Of a DNA stretch of 55,261 nucleotides, positions 29,530-38,289 are shown one piece after another. This DNA is from an uncultured Clostridia bacterium (GTDB taxonomy: Bacteria > Bacillota > Clostridia > TANB77 > CAG-508). The DNA is taken from the NCBI GenBank assembly GCA_944388695.1, contig CALXJT010000004.1, positions 1-55,261 on the forward strand, written 5' to 3'. The notes under the pieces are model-generated. The model searched no databases. It saw nothing but the letters and a program-made list of their open reading frames with translations, and was not told the DNA's origin. Position numbers and translations under genes: made by a program. Position 1 is the stretch's first letter, and the number at the start of each line of letters is the position of its first letter.

Positions 29530-30462
29530 ATGAAAAAGATTTCATTAGTAATACCAATGTATTATGAAGAACAAGTGGTAGAAGAATGTTATAATCGAGT
29601 AACAAAAGTTTTAAAAGAGATACAAGATTATGAGTATGAAATAATTTTTATAAATGATGGAAGTAAAGATAATACTTTAGATATTTTAGAGAGAATAGCT
29701 AAAATAGATAATAATGTAAAAGTAATATCTTTTTCGAGAAATTTTGGGCATCAAGCTGCAGTAACAGCAGGATTAAAATATGTAACAGGAGATGTAATAG
29801 TTATAATGGATGCAGATCTTCAAGATCCACCTGAACTTATTCCAGATATGTTAAAAGAGTGGGAAAAAGGATATGAAGTTATATATGGAAAGAGAAAAAG
29901 CAGAAAAGGAGAGTCTGTATTTAAACTTTTAACAGCAAAAGCATTTTATAGTACATTAAACAAATTATCTGATGTTGAAATCCCAAAGGATACAGGGGAT
30001 TTTAGAATGGTAGATAGAAAAGTAGTAGATGTTGTAAATTCACTTCCAGAGCATAATAAATTTTTAAGAGGATTATTTAGTTGGGTAGGGTTTGAGCAAC
30101 TTGCCTATGAGTATGATAGAAAAGAAAGATTTGCAGGTAAGACAAAATATCCATTTGGCAAAATGTTGAAACTAGCATTGGATGGTATATTAAGCTTTTC
30201 AACTAAACCATTAAAAATAGTTGGAGGACTTGGTATATTATCTGTGATAATTTCTTTTGTAATTCTTATTTATTCATTATTATCATACATATTTAAGTGG
30301 AATAGTTTAACACCTGGTTGGACATCAATTATGTGTACAATTACATTTTTAGGAGGAATAATATTAATTTCAGTTTGGATGATAGGAGAATATATTGGTA
30401 GAATATATGATGAAGTTAAAAATAGACCTCAATATATAGTGAAGAAAACAATTAATATATAA
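29530..30462 (+). CDS. GtrB/DPM1-like GT2 with C-terminal membrane helices
   Basis: This family-2 glycosyltransferase of 310 residues transfers a sugar to a polyprenyl phosphate. MKKISLVIPMYYEE starts the GT-A fold, FINDGSKDNT follows, and the DXD motif is D94-A95-D96 in VIMDADLQDPPELIP. Two membrane helices lie at about residues 220-250 and 262-285, the layout of GtrB-type bactoprenol-phosphate glucosyltransferases. ATG 29530 is favoured over GTG 29509. It could charge the lipid carrier used by the GT-C-like protein 1.3 kb upstream. Confidence 0.88.
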   Translation: MKKISLVIPMYYEEQVVEECYNRVTKVLKEIQDYEYEIIFINDGSKDNTLDILERIAKIDNNVKVISFSRNFGHQAAVTAGLKYVTGDVIVIMDADLQDPPELIPDMLKEWEKGYEVIYGKRKSRKGESVFKLLTAKAFYSTLNKLSDVEIPKDTGDFRMVDRKVVDVVNSLPEHNKFLRGLFSWVGFEQLAYEYDRKERFAGKTKYPFGKMLKLALDGILSFSTKPLKIVGGLGILSVIISFVILIYSLLSYIFKWNSLTPGWTSIMCTITFLGGIILISVWMIGEYIGRIYDEVKNRPQYIVKKTINI

Positions 30463-30547
30463 GTTGACTATATAGGTACAAATGTATTGTGATAAAAAAT
30501 TTGAAAAATAAGTCAAACTAAATTAATTTTGATAGGAGAAATGAATT

Positions 30548-30934
30548 ATGAAAAAGCAAAAATTATATTTAGTTGTAAAAATAATATTATTAATAGCTAT
30601 AGTATTTCCAATAATTATATGTATAATGATTAATACAGTTTTAAAAGATAAGTTTGATGTTTATAATTCAACTAATTTTATAATTTTCTTAATTATTGAA
30701 TTTATTAATATTTTTATATTAATTAAATTAATAAATAAAAAAGATGTAAATAATAAAGTTTTTATACTAATTATATGTTATTTAATTATATCTGCATTAA
30801 TACCTGTTTTTCATTTAGGATATACAATTATACCTGAAGGACAAAAAAGTGAGCTAATGGGACTAGGATTAAAAGAAAGTTATAGAAGTATTTATGGTAT
30901 TAATATAACAAAGTTAGTAGATAATTTTTTCTAA
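30548..30934 (+). CDS. hypothetical small membrane protein
   Basis: This is a 128-residue protein I do not recognise. It has three hydrophobic segments (about residues 8-29, 42-60 and 70-95), with KDKFDVYNSTN between the first two and a hydrophilic tail with EGQKSELMGLGLKESYRS. AGGAGAA lies about eight bases before ATG 30548. A perfect 15-bp terminator follows the stop, so it ends the transcript. Base composition is like that of its neighbours. Confidence 0.6.
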   Translation: MKKQKLYLVVKIILLIAIVFPIIICIMINTVLKDKFDVYNSTNFIIFLIIEFINIFILIKLINKKDVNNKVFILIICYLIISALIPVFHLGYTIIPEGQKSELMGLGLKESYRSIYGINITKLVDNFF

Positions 30935-30953
30935 TTTAATATATATAAATATT

Positions 30954-31005
30954 GTTACTATTTAATAGACTATTTTTGCATAAACCTATTAAATAGTAAC
31001 ATTTT
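30954..31005 (+). terminator. intrinsic terminator, 15-bp perfect stem
   Basis: GTTACTATTTAATAG (30954-30968) pairs with CTATTAAATAGTAAC (30986-31000), followed by ATTTTTC. Confidence 0.88.
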
Positions 31006-31007
31006 TC

Positions 31008-31047
31008 TTTACATTTTAATTTACAAATGATAAAATCTCTATATGAT
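31008..31047 (+). promoter_or_regulatory. overlapping sigma-A promoters of yfcE
   Basis: TTTACA 31008-31013 with TAAAAT 31031-31036 (17-base spacer), and TTTACA 31020-31025 with TATGAT 31042-31047 (16-base spacer). They lie between the terminator and the ribosome site. Confidence 0.55.
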
Positions 31048-31068
31048 AAAACGAAAGGAAGAAAATAA

Positions 31069-31602
31069 ATGAAATATTTAGTAGTGTCTGATATACATGG
31101 TTCAGGTTATTATGCTGAAAAGATAGAAGAAATAGTAAAAAAAGAAAATCCAGATAAAATTATATTGCTAGGAGATTTATACTATCATGGACCAAGAAAT
31201 AGATTGACAGATGGATATAATCCAATGGAAGTATCAAAAATTTTAAATAAATATAAAGATATAATATTATGTACAAGAGGTAATTGTGATGCAGAAGTTG
31301 ATGAGATGATATCAGAGTTTAAATTTGAAGATTCAATACAATTAACAATAGGTGAAAAAAGATTCTTTTTTACTCATGGACATAAATATAATATTGATAA
31401 TATTCCTCAAAATATAGATGTTTTAGTATATGGACATTTCCATACAGGATATATAAAAGAAAAAGATGGTGTATTATGTGTTAATGCAGGTTCAATTTCA
31501 TTACCAAAAAATGATACTCCACATAGTTATTTGATAATAGATGATAAGCAAATAATTTTGAAAGATATTGATTGTAATATAGTAGATTCTAAAAATTTTT
31601 AA
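31069..31602 (+). CDS. yfcE: YfcE-type metallophosphodiesterase
   Basis: This is a 177-residue calcineurin-like phosphoesterase. The metal-ligand motifs appear in order: SDIHGS (D8, H10), LLGDLYYHG, TRGNCD, FFTHGHKYN and YGHFHTG, with NAGSIS after them. This order is that of the YfcE/MJ0936 group, which hydrolyses phosphodiesters in vitro; the natural substrate is uncertain. The ribosome site AAAGGAAG lies upstream, and a promoter pair sits just before it. Confidence 0.9.
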   Translation: MKYLVVSDIHGSGYYAEKIEEIVKKENPDKIILLGDLYYHGPRNRLTDGYNPMEVSKILNKYKDIILCTRGNCDAEVDEMISEFKFEDSIQLTIGEKRFFFTHGHKYNIDNIPQNIDVLVYGHFHTGYIKEKDGVLCVNAGSISLPKNDTPHSYLIIDDKQIILKDIDCNIVDSKNF

Positions 31603-31658
31603 TCGAACTTGTTAAATATTAGATTTTTTAGGTTCATGAAAGGAAGGAATATATAGAT

Positions 31659-32273
31659 ATGGTATTAAAAAACAAATTTGGAATAGAAGATTCATTAGAA
31701 CTGGCTAAATTAGAAGAAAGAATAACAAAATTAAAAGCAATACAGTTATTCGAATCTGATGAATTAGATTTAATTGAAGTAGGAACTTTTAAAGGATTAT
31801 CACAGATTCATAAATATTTATTTGAAGATATATATGATTTTGCGGGTGAAATTAGAACAGAAAATATTTCAAAAGGTAATTTTAGATTTGCATCATCAAT
31901 GTATTTAGAAGAAGCATTAAAGCAAATTGATAAAATGCCTCAATCAAATTTTGATGAGATTATAAATAAATATATTGAAATGAATATAGCACATCCATTT
32001 AGAGAAGGAAATGGAAGAAGTACTAGAATATGGTTGGATATGATTTTAAAAAAAGAAATAAAGCAAGTAGTAGATTGGAGTAAAATTAATAAAGAAGACT
32101 ATTTATTGGCAATGGAAAGAAGCCCAATAAAAGATGTAGAAATTAAAATCTTATTAAAAAATGGATTAACAGATAAAATAAATGATAGAGAAGTTTATAT
32201 GAAAGGAATAGATGCAAGTTATAATTACGAAGGATATTCTGTATACAAAGCAGAAGACTTAAAGAATGGATAG
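31659..32273 (+). CDS. Fic-domain protein (AMP transferase family)
   Basis: This is a 204-residue Fic/Doc-family protein. The active-site motif is HPFREGNGR (residues 112-120), complete with the catalytic His, so the core appears intact. [20 protein letters not shown] forms the conserved upstream flap. Such proteins usually transfer AMP to a target hydroxyl. No antitoxin-like gene adjoins it; it lies between yfcE and polA. I do not see a clear inhibitory (S/T)xxxE(G/N) helix, so its control is unknown. GGAAGGAA precedes the ATG. Confidence 0.88.
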   Translation: MVLKNKFGIEDSLELAKLEERITKLKAIQLFESDELDLIEVGTFKGLSQIHKYLFEDIYDFAGEIRTENISKGNFRFASSMYLEEALKQIDKMPQSNFDEIINKYIEMNIAHPFREGNGRSTRIWLDMILKKEIKQVVDWSKINKEDYLLAMERSPIKDVEIKILLKNGLTDKINDREVYMKGIDASYNYEGYSVYKAEDLKNG

Positions 32274-32338
32274 AATGGCTTATAATTATAAGATGTTTTA
32301 AAGATTCTTTAAACAATAGAAATAGAAAGGATATGAAT

Positions 32339-35053
32339 ATGAAAAAATTAGTATTAATTGATGGAAATAGTATTGCTAACAGAGCATTTTACGGAATTAT
32401 GGGAAGTAAAATGTTAATGACAAGTGACGGAAAATATACAAATGCAGTATATGGTTTTTTAGCAATAATGTTCAAATTATTAGATGACGAAAAACCAGAT
32501 TATATGGCAGTTGCATTTGACTTAAAGGCTCCAACAGCGAGACATAAACTATATGAAGGATATAAAGCAACAAGAAAAGGAATGCCTCAAGAATTAGCAG
32601 AGCAAATGCCAATAATAAAAGAAGTATTAAGAGCAATGAATATAGAAATAATAGAGAAGGAAGGATATGAAGCAGATGATGTTTTAGGAACATTATCACG
32701 TTTTGGAGAAAAAAATGGTTTAGAAGTTATTATTTTATCAGGAGATAGAGATACTTTTCAACTTGCGACAGATAATATAAGTATTCATATTCCAAGAACA
32801 AAAGGTGGAAAAACAGAAACAGAAATATATAATCGTGAAAAAATATTAGAAGTTTATGGAATTGAGCCAAAGCAATTAATAGAAGTAAAAGGATTACAAG
32901 GAGATACATCAGATAATATACCAGGAGTTCCAGGGATAGGAGAAAAAACAGCATTATCTTTAATAAAAGAATATGGTTCGATTGACAATTTATATAAAAA
33001 ATTAGAAAATGGTGAAGCTCAAATAAAAGGTAAACAAAAAGAAAAACTAGAAAGTAATAAAGATTTAGCAGAGCTTTCTAGAACATTGGGAACAATCAAT
33101 TTAGAAGTACCAATGGAAGAAGAAACATTAGAAAAATTAGAAGCTGAAGAGTGGAATAAACCAGAAGTTTTAAGATTGTTTAAAGAGTTAAAATTTAAAA
33201 GATACATAGATAGATTTCATTTATTAGATGAAGAGGAAGATGTATCATCAGAAAAAAATGAAAATATAGATGTATTATATAATGAAGGTAATTTATCAAT
33301 AGAGAAAATAAAAAAAGAGATTGAAAAAGATGGAGAGATGATATTTGATATTCAAACAGAAAAGGAAGAAAATCCAGAAAAAATAATCAAAGAAAAAATA
33401 GTAGGAATATCAATATATAGAAAAGAAAACAAAGAAACAAATTATTATTCATTTGAAAAAGAATTAGATTTTTTACAATTTAAAGAAATATTTGAGAATG
33501 ATAAAATAAAGAAAATAGGAATACATTTTAGTAAGACATATATTTTGTGTAAACAAATTGATATACAAATAAAAGGATTATATTTTGATGCTAAAATAGG
33601 AGCATATATTTTAGACCCTAATAATAATAAATTAGAAATAGAAAATTTAGCAGAAGAATACTTACATATATTTGTAGATGATTATATAAAAGAAGAAAAA
33701 CAAGAACAAATGAATTTATTTGATATGTCAGAAAATAAGGTCGATGATAGTAGAAAGAAAAAATCTCAATTTTATGCATATTTAATATATTCATTAGAAG
33801 AAAAAATAACTAAAGAATTAGAAAATATAAATGCAATAGAATTGTTCCAAGCAATTGATATGCCAACAGTAACGGTATTATCTGAAATGCAATGGAATGG
33901 AATGTATGCAAATCTTCAGAAATTAGAAGAATTTGGTGATGAATTAAAAAAGAATTTAGAGGAAAAAACTAAAAAGATATATGAACTTGCTGGAGAAGAA
34001 TTTAATATCAATTCTCCAAAACAATTAGGTGAAATATTATTTGATAAAATGAAATTACCAGTTATAAAGAAAACAAAAAGTGGATATTCTACAGATGTAG
34101 ATGTATTAGAAAAGCTAAAAAGTGAGCATCCTATAATTGAAGAAATTTTAGAATATAGACAATATACAAAATTAAATTCTACATATATAGAAGGATTAAA
34201 ACCATATATAAATCCAAAAACGAAAAGAATACATTCATTTTTTCATCAAACAATTACAGCTACTGGAAGAATAAGTTCAACAGAACCAAATTTACAAAAT
34301 ATACCTACTAGATTTGAATTAGGTAAAAAAGTAAGAAGAATATTTGAGCCAGAAAAAGGAAAAGTCTATATAGATGCAGATTACTCTCAAATAGAATTAA
34401 GAGTTTTAGCACATATGTCAGAAGATGTTCATATGGTAGAAGCATTTAAAAATAATGAAGATATCCATAAGCAAGCTGCTTCAAAAGTTTTTAAAACACC
34501 AATAGATGAGGTAACTAAAGAGCAAAGAAGTAGTGCAAAAGCTGTTAATTTTGGTATTGTATATGGAATTAGTGATTTTGGATTAGCAGAACAATTAGGA
34601 ATATCAAGAAAACAGGCTAAAAAATATATCGATGAATATTTGGAAGAATATTCAGGAATTCATCAATTTATGGAAAGTACAATAGAATCAGCAAAAGAAA
34701 AAGGATATGTAGAAACATTATTTCATAGAAGAAGATATATTCCAGAATTGACTTCTAAAAATTACATGGTAAGACAATTCGGAAGTCGTGCAGCAATGAA
34801 TACACCTATACAAGGGACAGCAGCAGATATAATGAAGATTGCAATGATAAAAGTATATAATGAGATGAAAGAACAAAATTTAAAAGCAAAAATAGTATTA
34901 CAAGTTCATGATGAAATGATGATAGAAGCACCTGAAAATGAAGTAGAGCAAGTAAAAGAAATACTAAAAAATTCAATGGAATCAGCAGCGAATTTAAAAG
35001 TACCATTGATTGCAGAAATTTCTGTGGCTAGTAATTGGTATGATTGTAAGTAA
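32339..35053 (+). CDS. polA: DNA polymerase I with degenerate 3'-5' exonuclease
   Basis: This is the repair and gap-filling polymerase. The 5'-nuclease domain starts LVLIDGNSIANRAFYGI (about residues 1-290). Then comes a 3'-5' exonuclease-like domain (about 310-490), and the polymerase domain has motif A DYSQIELRVLAH, motif B RSSAKAVNFGIVYG and motif C VHDEM. The exonuclease residues are lost: FDIQTE replaces the FDTET-type motif, and HFSKT stands where NxxxD is expected; proofreading is therefore probably absent, as in Bacillus. AGAAAGG is eight bases from ATG 32339, but only two from ATG 32333. Confidence 0.96.
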   Translation: MKKLVLIDGNSIANRAFYGIMGSKMLMTSDGKYTNAVYGFLAIMFKLLDDEKPDYMAVAFDLKAPTARHKLYEGYKATRKGMPQELAEQMPIIKEVLRAMNIEIIEKEGYEADDVLGTLSRFGEKNGLEVIILSGDRDTFQLATDNISIHIPRTKGGKTETEIYNREKILEVYGIEPKQLIEVKGLQGDTSDNIPGVPGIGEKTALSLIKEYGSIDNLYKKLENGEAQIKGKQKEKLESNKDLAELSRTLGTINLEVPMEEETLEKLEAEEWNKPEVLRLFKELKFKRYIDRFHLLDEEEDVSSEKNENIDVLYNEGNLSIEKIKKEIEKDGEMIFDIQTEKEENPEKIIKEKIVGISIYRKENKETNYYSFEKELDFLQFKEIFENDKIKKIGIHFSKTYILCKQIDIQIKGLYFDAKIGAYILDPNNNKLEIENLAEEYLHIFVDDYIKEEKQEQMNLFDMSENKVDDSRKKKSQFYAYLIYSLEEKITKELENINAIELFQAIDMPTVTVLSEMQWNGMYANLQKLEEFGDELKKNLEEKTKKIYELAGEEFNINSPKQLGEILFDKMKLPVIKKTKSGYSTDVDVLEKLKSEHPIIEEILEYRQYTKLNSTYIEGLKPYINPKTKRIHSFFHQTITATGRISSTEPNLQNIPTRFELGKKVRRIFEPEKGKVYIDADYSQIELRVLAHMSEDVHMVEAFKNNEDIHKQAASKVFKTPIDEVTKEQRSSAKAVNFGIVYGISDFGLAEQLGISRKQAKKYIDEYLEEYSGIHQFMESTIESAKEKGYVETLFHRRRYIPELTSKNYMVRQFGSRAAMNTPIQGTAADIMKIAMIKVYNEMKEQNLKAKIVLQVHDEMMIEAPENEVEQVKEILKNSMESAANLKVPLIAEISVASNWYDCK

Positions 35054-35197
35054 GATATTTTTTATATAGTATTTAGGGAAAATCAAATTGTAAAAAAATA
35101 AAAAAATTTTTTATATTGATTTTAGAATATTTGAAAATATAAATATAAAAAGGGGATAAGTATAATTATAAATATATTGGAGGAGAGAGTTTTATTG

Positions 35198-35767
35198 ATG
35201 CAAAAAGGACGTAGGATTTTTATAGTATTAATAATTATTCTGATAATGATTTTTATCTTATTCGGAGTATTAAAAATACATATAAGAATATTAGAAAAAA
35301 TGTATCCCAAAAATTATAGTAATTTTGTAACAATGTATGCAAAAGAATATCAAGTAGATGAAAATTTAATATATGCAATAATAAAGGCAGAAAGTAATTT
35401 TAATCCAGAAGCGGTTTCTGGTAAATCTGCTTATGGATTAATGCAAATAGTAGAAGAAACTGCTATAGATGTAGCAAGGAGAATAGAACCTAATTTAACA
35501 GCAGAAGAAGTAATGGATAATATATTTGATGTAGATTTTAATATACAATTGGGGACAAAATATGTTTCTATGCTATTAGAGCAATATGATGGAAATATAC
35601 CACTTGCACTTACTGCTTATAATGCGGGAATAGGAACAGTGAATAATTGGATAGAAAAAGGAGTTCTTCAGTCAGATGGCTCTGATATAGAGAATATACC
35701 ATATAAGGAGACAAATCAATATGTGAGAAAAATTTTGAGAGATTATGATATTTATCAGAATTTGTGA
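35198..35767 (+). CDS. Membrane-anchored SLT lytic transglycosylase
   Basis: This 189-residue protein has one N-terminal membrane segment (about 7-26) and a Slt/GEWL domain. The catalytic Glu is E64 in YAIIKAESNFNPEAVSG, followed by YGLMQI, and TAYNAGIGTVNNWI completes the fold. It cleaves peptidoglycan glycan chains outside the membrane. GGAGGAGAG at 35179-35187 favours ATG 35198 over TTG 35177. It lies behind polA; in many clostridia a coaE gene separates these two, and none is present here. A hairpin repeat follows the stop by 11 bases. Confidence 0.92.
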   Translation: MQKGRRIFIVLIIILIMIFILFGVLKIHIRILEKMYPKNYSNFVTMYAKEYQVDENLIYAIIKAESNFNPEAVSGKSAYGLMQIVEETAIDVARRIEPNLTAEEVMDNIFDVDFNIQLGTKYVSMLLEQYDGNIPLALTAYNAGIGTVNNWIEKGVLQSDGSDIENIPYKETNQYVRKILRDYDIYQNL

Positions 35768-35778
35768 GCTAACTTTGG

Positions 35779-35875
35779 TCGGATTTTGAGGCGAATTTTG
35801 GGGACACTCCATTTTGTTCGGAAAAAAATTTTACGAACAAAATGGAGTGTCCCCAAAATTCGACCAAAATCCGAC
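35779..35875. repeat. dispersed hairpin repeat, copy 2 (longest arms)
   Basis: The core GGGGACACTCCATTTTGTTCG pairs with CGAACAAAATGGAGTGTCCC. The arms extend outward as CGAATTTTG / CAAAATTCG and then GTCGGATTTTG / CAAAATCCGAC. Nearly 97 bases can fold into one hairpin. It starts 11 bases after the lytic transglycosylase stop. Confidence 0.9.
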
Positions 35876-35993
35876 TAAAAATTGTCTCAAAATTTGAAAT
35901 TAGAGCTTTATTAAAAAAGTACTAGACAAATAGTCAAATATGATATAAAATTGAGGAAATAGAAAAATGTAATATAAAGGAGAATTAACAGTT

Positions 35994-37214
35994 ATGGTTG
36001 TAGAACAATTGATTTTTACAGTTATTGCATTTTTGCTCTTTGTTATTATGTTTTATCAAATGATAAAATATAATGATACAAGTTATGTTGTTATTTTTAT
36101 TTTACAGGCAATTGGAATAGCGTTAAATTTCTTTGAAGTTTTATTTGGAATCCAAATAACTCCTTTTTTTGTAATTTTAAAATATGTTTTTGCGATTTTA
36201 ATACCTGTTATAATAATTATAATGGATAAAAAGCATATACCATTAATAGAAGTTTTTAATGTAACTAAAGCAAGAATATGGATGAAATTTCATGTAAATA
36301 AGAGAGCAAAAGATAATTTAATTGATTTGCTTGACAAATATCCAGATAATTATAAAGCACATAAATTATTGGCACAAATATATGAACAAGAAGGTGGTAT
36401 GAGAAAAGCAATAGATGAGTATGTGCAAGCAATAGATGCAAATAAGCAGGATTATGATTCATATTATAAAGTAGCAGAATTATTAAATCAGTTAGAAAAG
36501 CCAGATGAAGCTTCAGAAATGCTTTTCAGGCTATTGTCAAAAAAACCAGAATATGAGCAAGCAACGGTTTTATTAGGCGATATTTTAATGAAAAAAGAAA
36601 TGTATAAAGAGGCTGTTAATGTATATCAAGATGCGTTAAAATATAATCCATTGAGTTATGATTTTAATTATTCATTAGGTATGGCATATACAATGTTAAA
36701 TGATTTCCAAAATGCAAAAATTTGTTATGAAAAGGCAGCGGAAATTAATTCATTATCATATAATTCTAAATATTCATTAGCTGAAATCGCATTAATATAT
36801 AAAGAAATAGAAGAAGCAGAAAAATATTTTATGGAAGTAGTAGATACAGAAGATTTAGCTGCGGATGCATATTATGAATTAGCTAAAATTTCTCTAATGA
36901 AAGGAAATAAAGATATGGCTATAAAATATGCAAATACTGCAATAGATTTGGATTCAAAGAAAATAGTTCCAAAAATTAAGAAAGATCCAATTTTTATACC
37001 AGTAATTGCTAGAATTCCTATACCATTTAATTTAGAAGGAAATAAAAAAGCAGGTAACTTGACAGAAATTGAACTTAAGACCAAGGAACATTTGGAAGAA
37101 ATGTTTGAAATTACAAGACATTTAAGCTATCAAGATATAGAGATGTTGAATTATCAAATGAGAAAGAAAGAACATGACGAAAAAGAGAATATTGATAGAG
37201 AAAAAGAAGAGTAA
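35994..37214 (+). CDS. Membrane-anchored TPR-repeat protein
   Basis: This 406-residue protein has about three N-terminal membrane segments (residues 5-24, 30-50, 57-78) and a cytoplasmic array of about six tetratricopeptide-like helical pairs (about 105-320), for example YKAHKLLAQIYEQEGGMRKA and YDFNYSLGMAYTMLNDFQNA. The tail is charged (KEHDEKENIDREKEE). It is probably a scaffold for a membrane protein complex; I cannot name the partner. AAAGGAG is about 11 bases upstream. Repeat and gene composition are ordinary for the window. Confidence 0.75.
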   Translation: MVVEQLIFTVIAFLLFVIMFYQMIKYNDTSYVVIFILQAIGIALNFFEVLFGIQITPFFVILKYVFAILIPVIIIIMDKKHIPLIEVFNVTKARIWMKFHVNKRAKDNLIDLLDKYPDNYKAHKLLAQIYEQEGGMRKAIDEYVQAIDANKQDYDSYYKVAELLNQLEKPDEASEMLFRLLSKKPEYEQATVLLGDILMKKEMYKEAVNVYQDALKYNPLSYDFNYSLGMAYTMLNDFQNAKICYEKAAEINSLSYNSKYSLAEIALIYKEIEEAEKYFMEVVDTEDLAADAYYELAKISLMKGNKDMAIKYANTAIDLDSKKIVPKIKKDPIFIPVIARIPIPFNLEGNKKAGNLTEIELKTKEHLEEMFEITRHLSYQDIEMLNYQMRKKEHDEKENIDREKEE

Positions 37215-37404
37215 AAATGATACTTCAAAAATTGAAATTTAAGTAAATTATCTTTAGGAAAAAAGAGAGTGAAGTGCTATAAATATTATAGAGATATAGA
37301 AAACAATAAATCTAAATCATTAAAGATAGTTATAAAAAGCTTATTTAAAAATTTTCGTAATAAATAATAACTTTTTTTCATATATTTTTCTAGGAGGAAT
37401 TTAT

Positions 37405-37444
37405 ATGAAGAAAAGTTTTTTTATAATAGGGCGGAGATTTAAGA
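37405..37444 (+). other. detached 5' end of dpaA (frameshift)
   Basis: AGGAGG precedes ATG 37405, which reads MKKSFFIIG and then diverges to stop at TGA 37468. The expected continuation GGDLR before MIKLANMLEKDG is encoded in the +1 frame from 37430. Removing one G from GGG at 37429-37431 joins MKKSFFII to GGDLRMIKLA, the normal DpaA N-terminus. Confidence 0.75.
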
Positions 37445-38242
37445 ATGATAAAATTGGCAAATATGCTTGAAAAAGATGGGAACATAGTATATACTTATGG
37501 AATAGAAGAGGCAGAAAAAGAAGCAATTGATAAAGAGGTATTTGAGAGGTCAGATATTATTATTTGTCCTACTCCACTTTCTAAAGACGGCAATACAATT
37601 TTTATGCCTTATAGCCATAAAGAAATAACAATTCAAGAGGTATTGAGTGAGTCAAGAGGAAAAATATTTATTGCAGGTAATATACCAAAAAAATATATTG
37701 ATATAGCAAAAGAAAATGATGTAAATATTATAGATATTATGGAGTCAGAAGATTTAGTTATATATAATACAATTGCAACCGCAGAAGGAACAATAAATAT
37801 TATGATAGAAGATACAGATAAAATTTTACAAGGACAAAAAGTATTAATATTAGGTTTTGGTAGAGTTGCAAAAACACTAGCAATGAAGCTTAAAGGACTT
37901 CAGATGGAAGTTACTTGTGTGGCAAGGAAAGATAAAGATATTGCATGGATAGAAACCTATGGTTATAGAGCTCTATATTTATCTTTTATAGAAAACGAGT
38001 TGAAAAATTACGACTTTATAATAAATACAATACCATATCAAATATTAAAAGAAGAGCAATTGTCAAAAGTGAAAAAAGAAACACTTTTAATAGATTTAGC
38101 ATCTAGTCCAGGTGGAATTTGTCAAGATGATGCTAAAAAATTAGGGTTAAAATCTATTTGGGCATTAGCCTTGCCTGGAAAAATAGCACCAACATCTAGT
38201 GCGAAATTTATAAGAAAAGTTATATATTCAAAGATACTTTAA
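37445..38242 (+). CDS. dpaA: Dipicolinate synthase subunit A, 5'-frameshifted
   Basis: DpaA (SpoVFA) makes the spore solute dipicolinate in the mother cell. This frame begins inside the family's N-terminal domain (MIKLANMLEKDGNIVYTYGI) and continues through the NAD(P)-binding Rossmann fold GQKVLILGFGRVAKTLA (about residues 127-143) to LIDLASSPGGI and the end KVIYSKIL. It has 265 residues, about 13 short, because one extra G separates the true start at 37405 from this frame. A GGAG eight bases before ATG 37445 might permit a truncated product. The partner dpaB is not next to it; uppP follows instead. Confidence 0.85.
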   Translation: MIKLANMLEKDGNIVYTYGIEEAEKEAIDKEVFERSDIIICPTPLSKDGNTIFMPYSHKEITIQEVLSESRGKIFIAGNIPKKYIDIAKENDVNIIDIMESEDLVIYNTIATAEGTINIMIEDTDKILQGQKVLILGFGRVAKTLAMKLKGLQMEVTCVARKDKDIAWIETYGYRALYLSFIENELKNYDFIINTIPYQILKEEQLSKVKKETLLIDLASSPGGICQDDAKKLGLKSIWALALPGKIAPTSSAKFIRKVIYSKIL

Positions 38243-38289
38243 AGAATTGTTAGGATAAAATATGTAACAAAAGAAGGGAGAAATGAGAA

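Noticed and set aside
32339..35053. Degenerate PolA exonuclease as a novel loss
   Set aside because: Loss of proofreading residues in Pol I is common in Firmicutes and Thermus, so it is recorded in the gene entry only.
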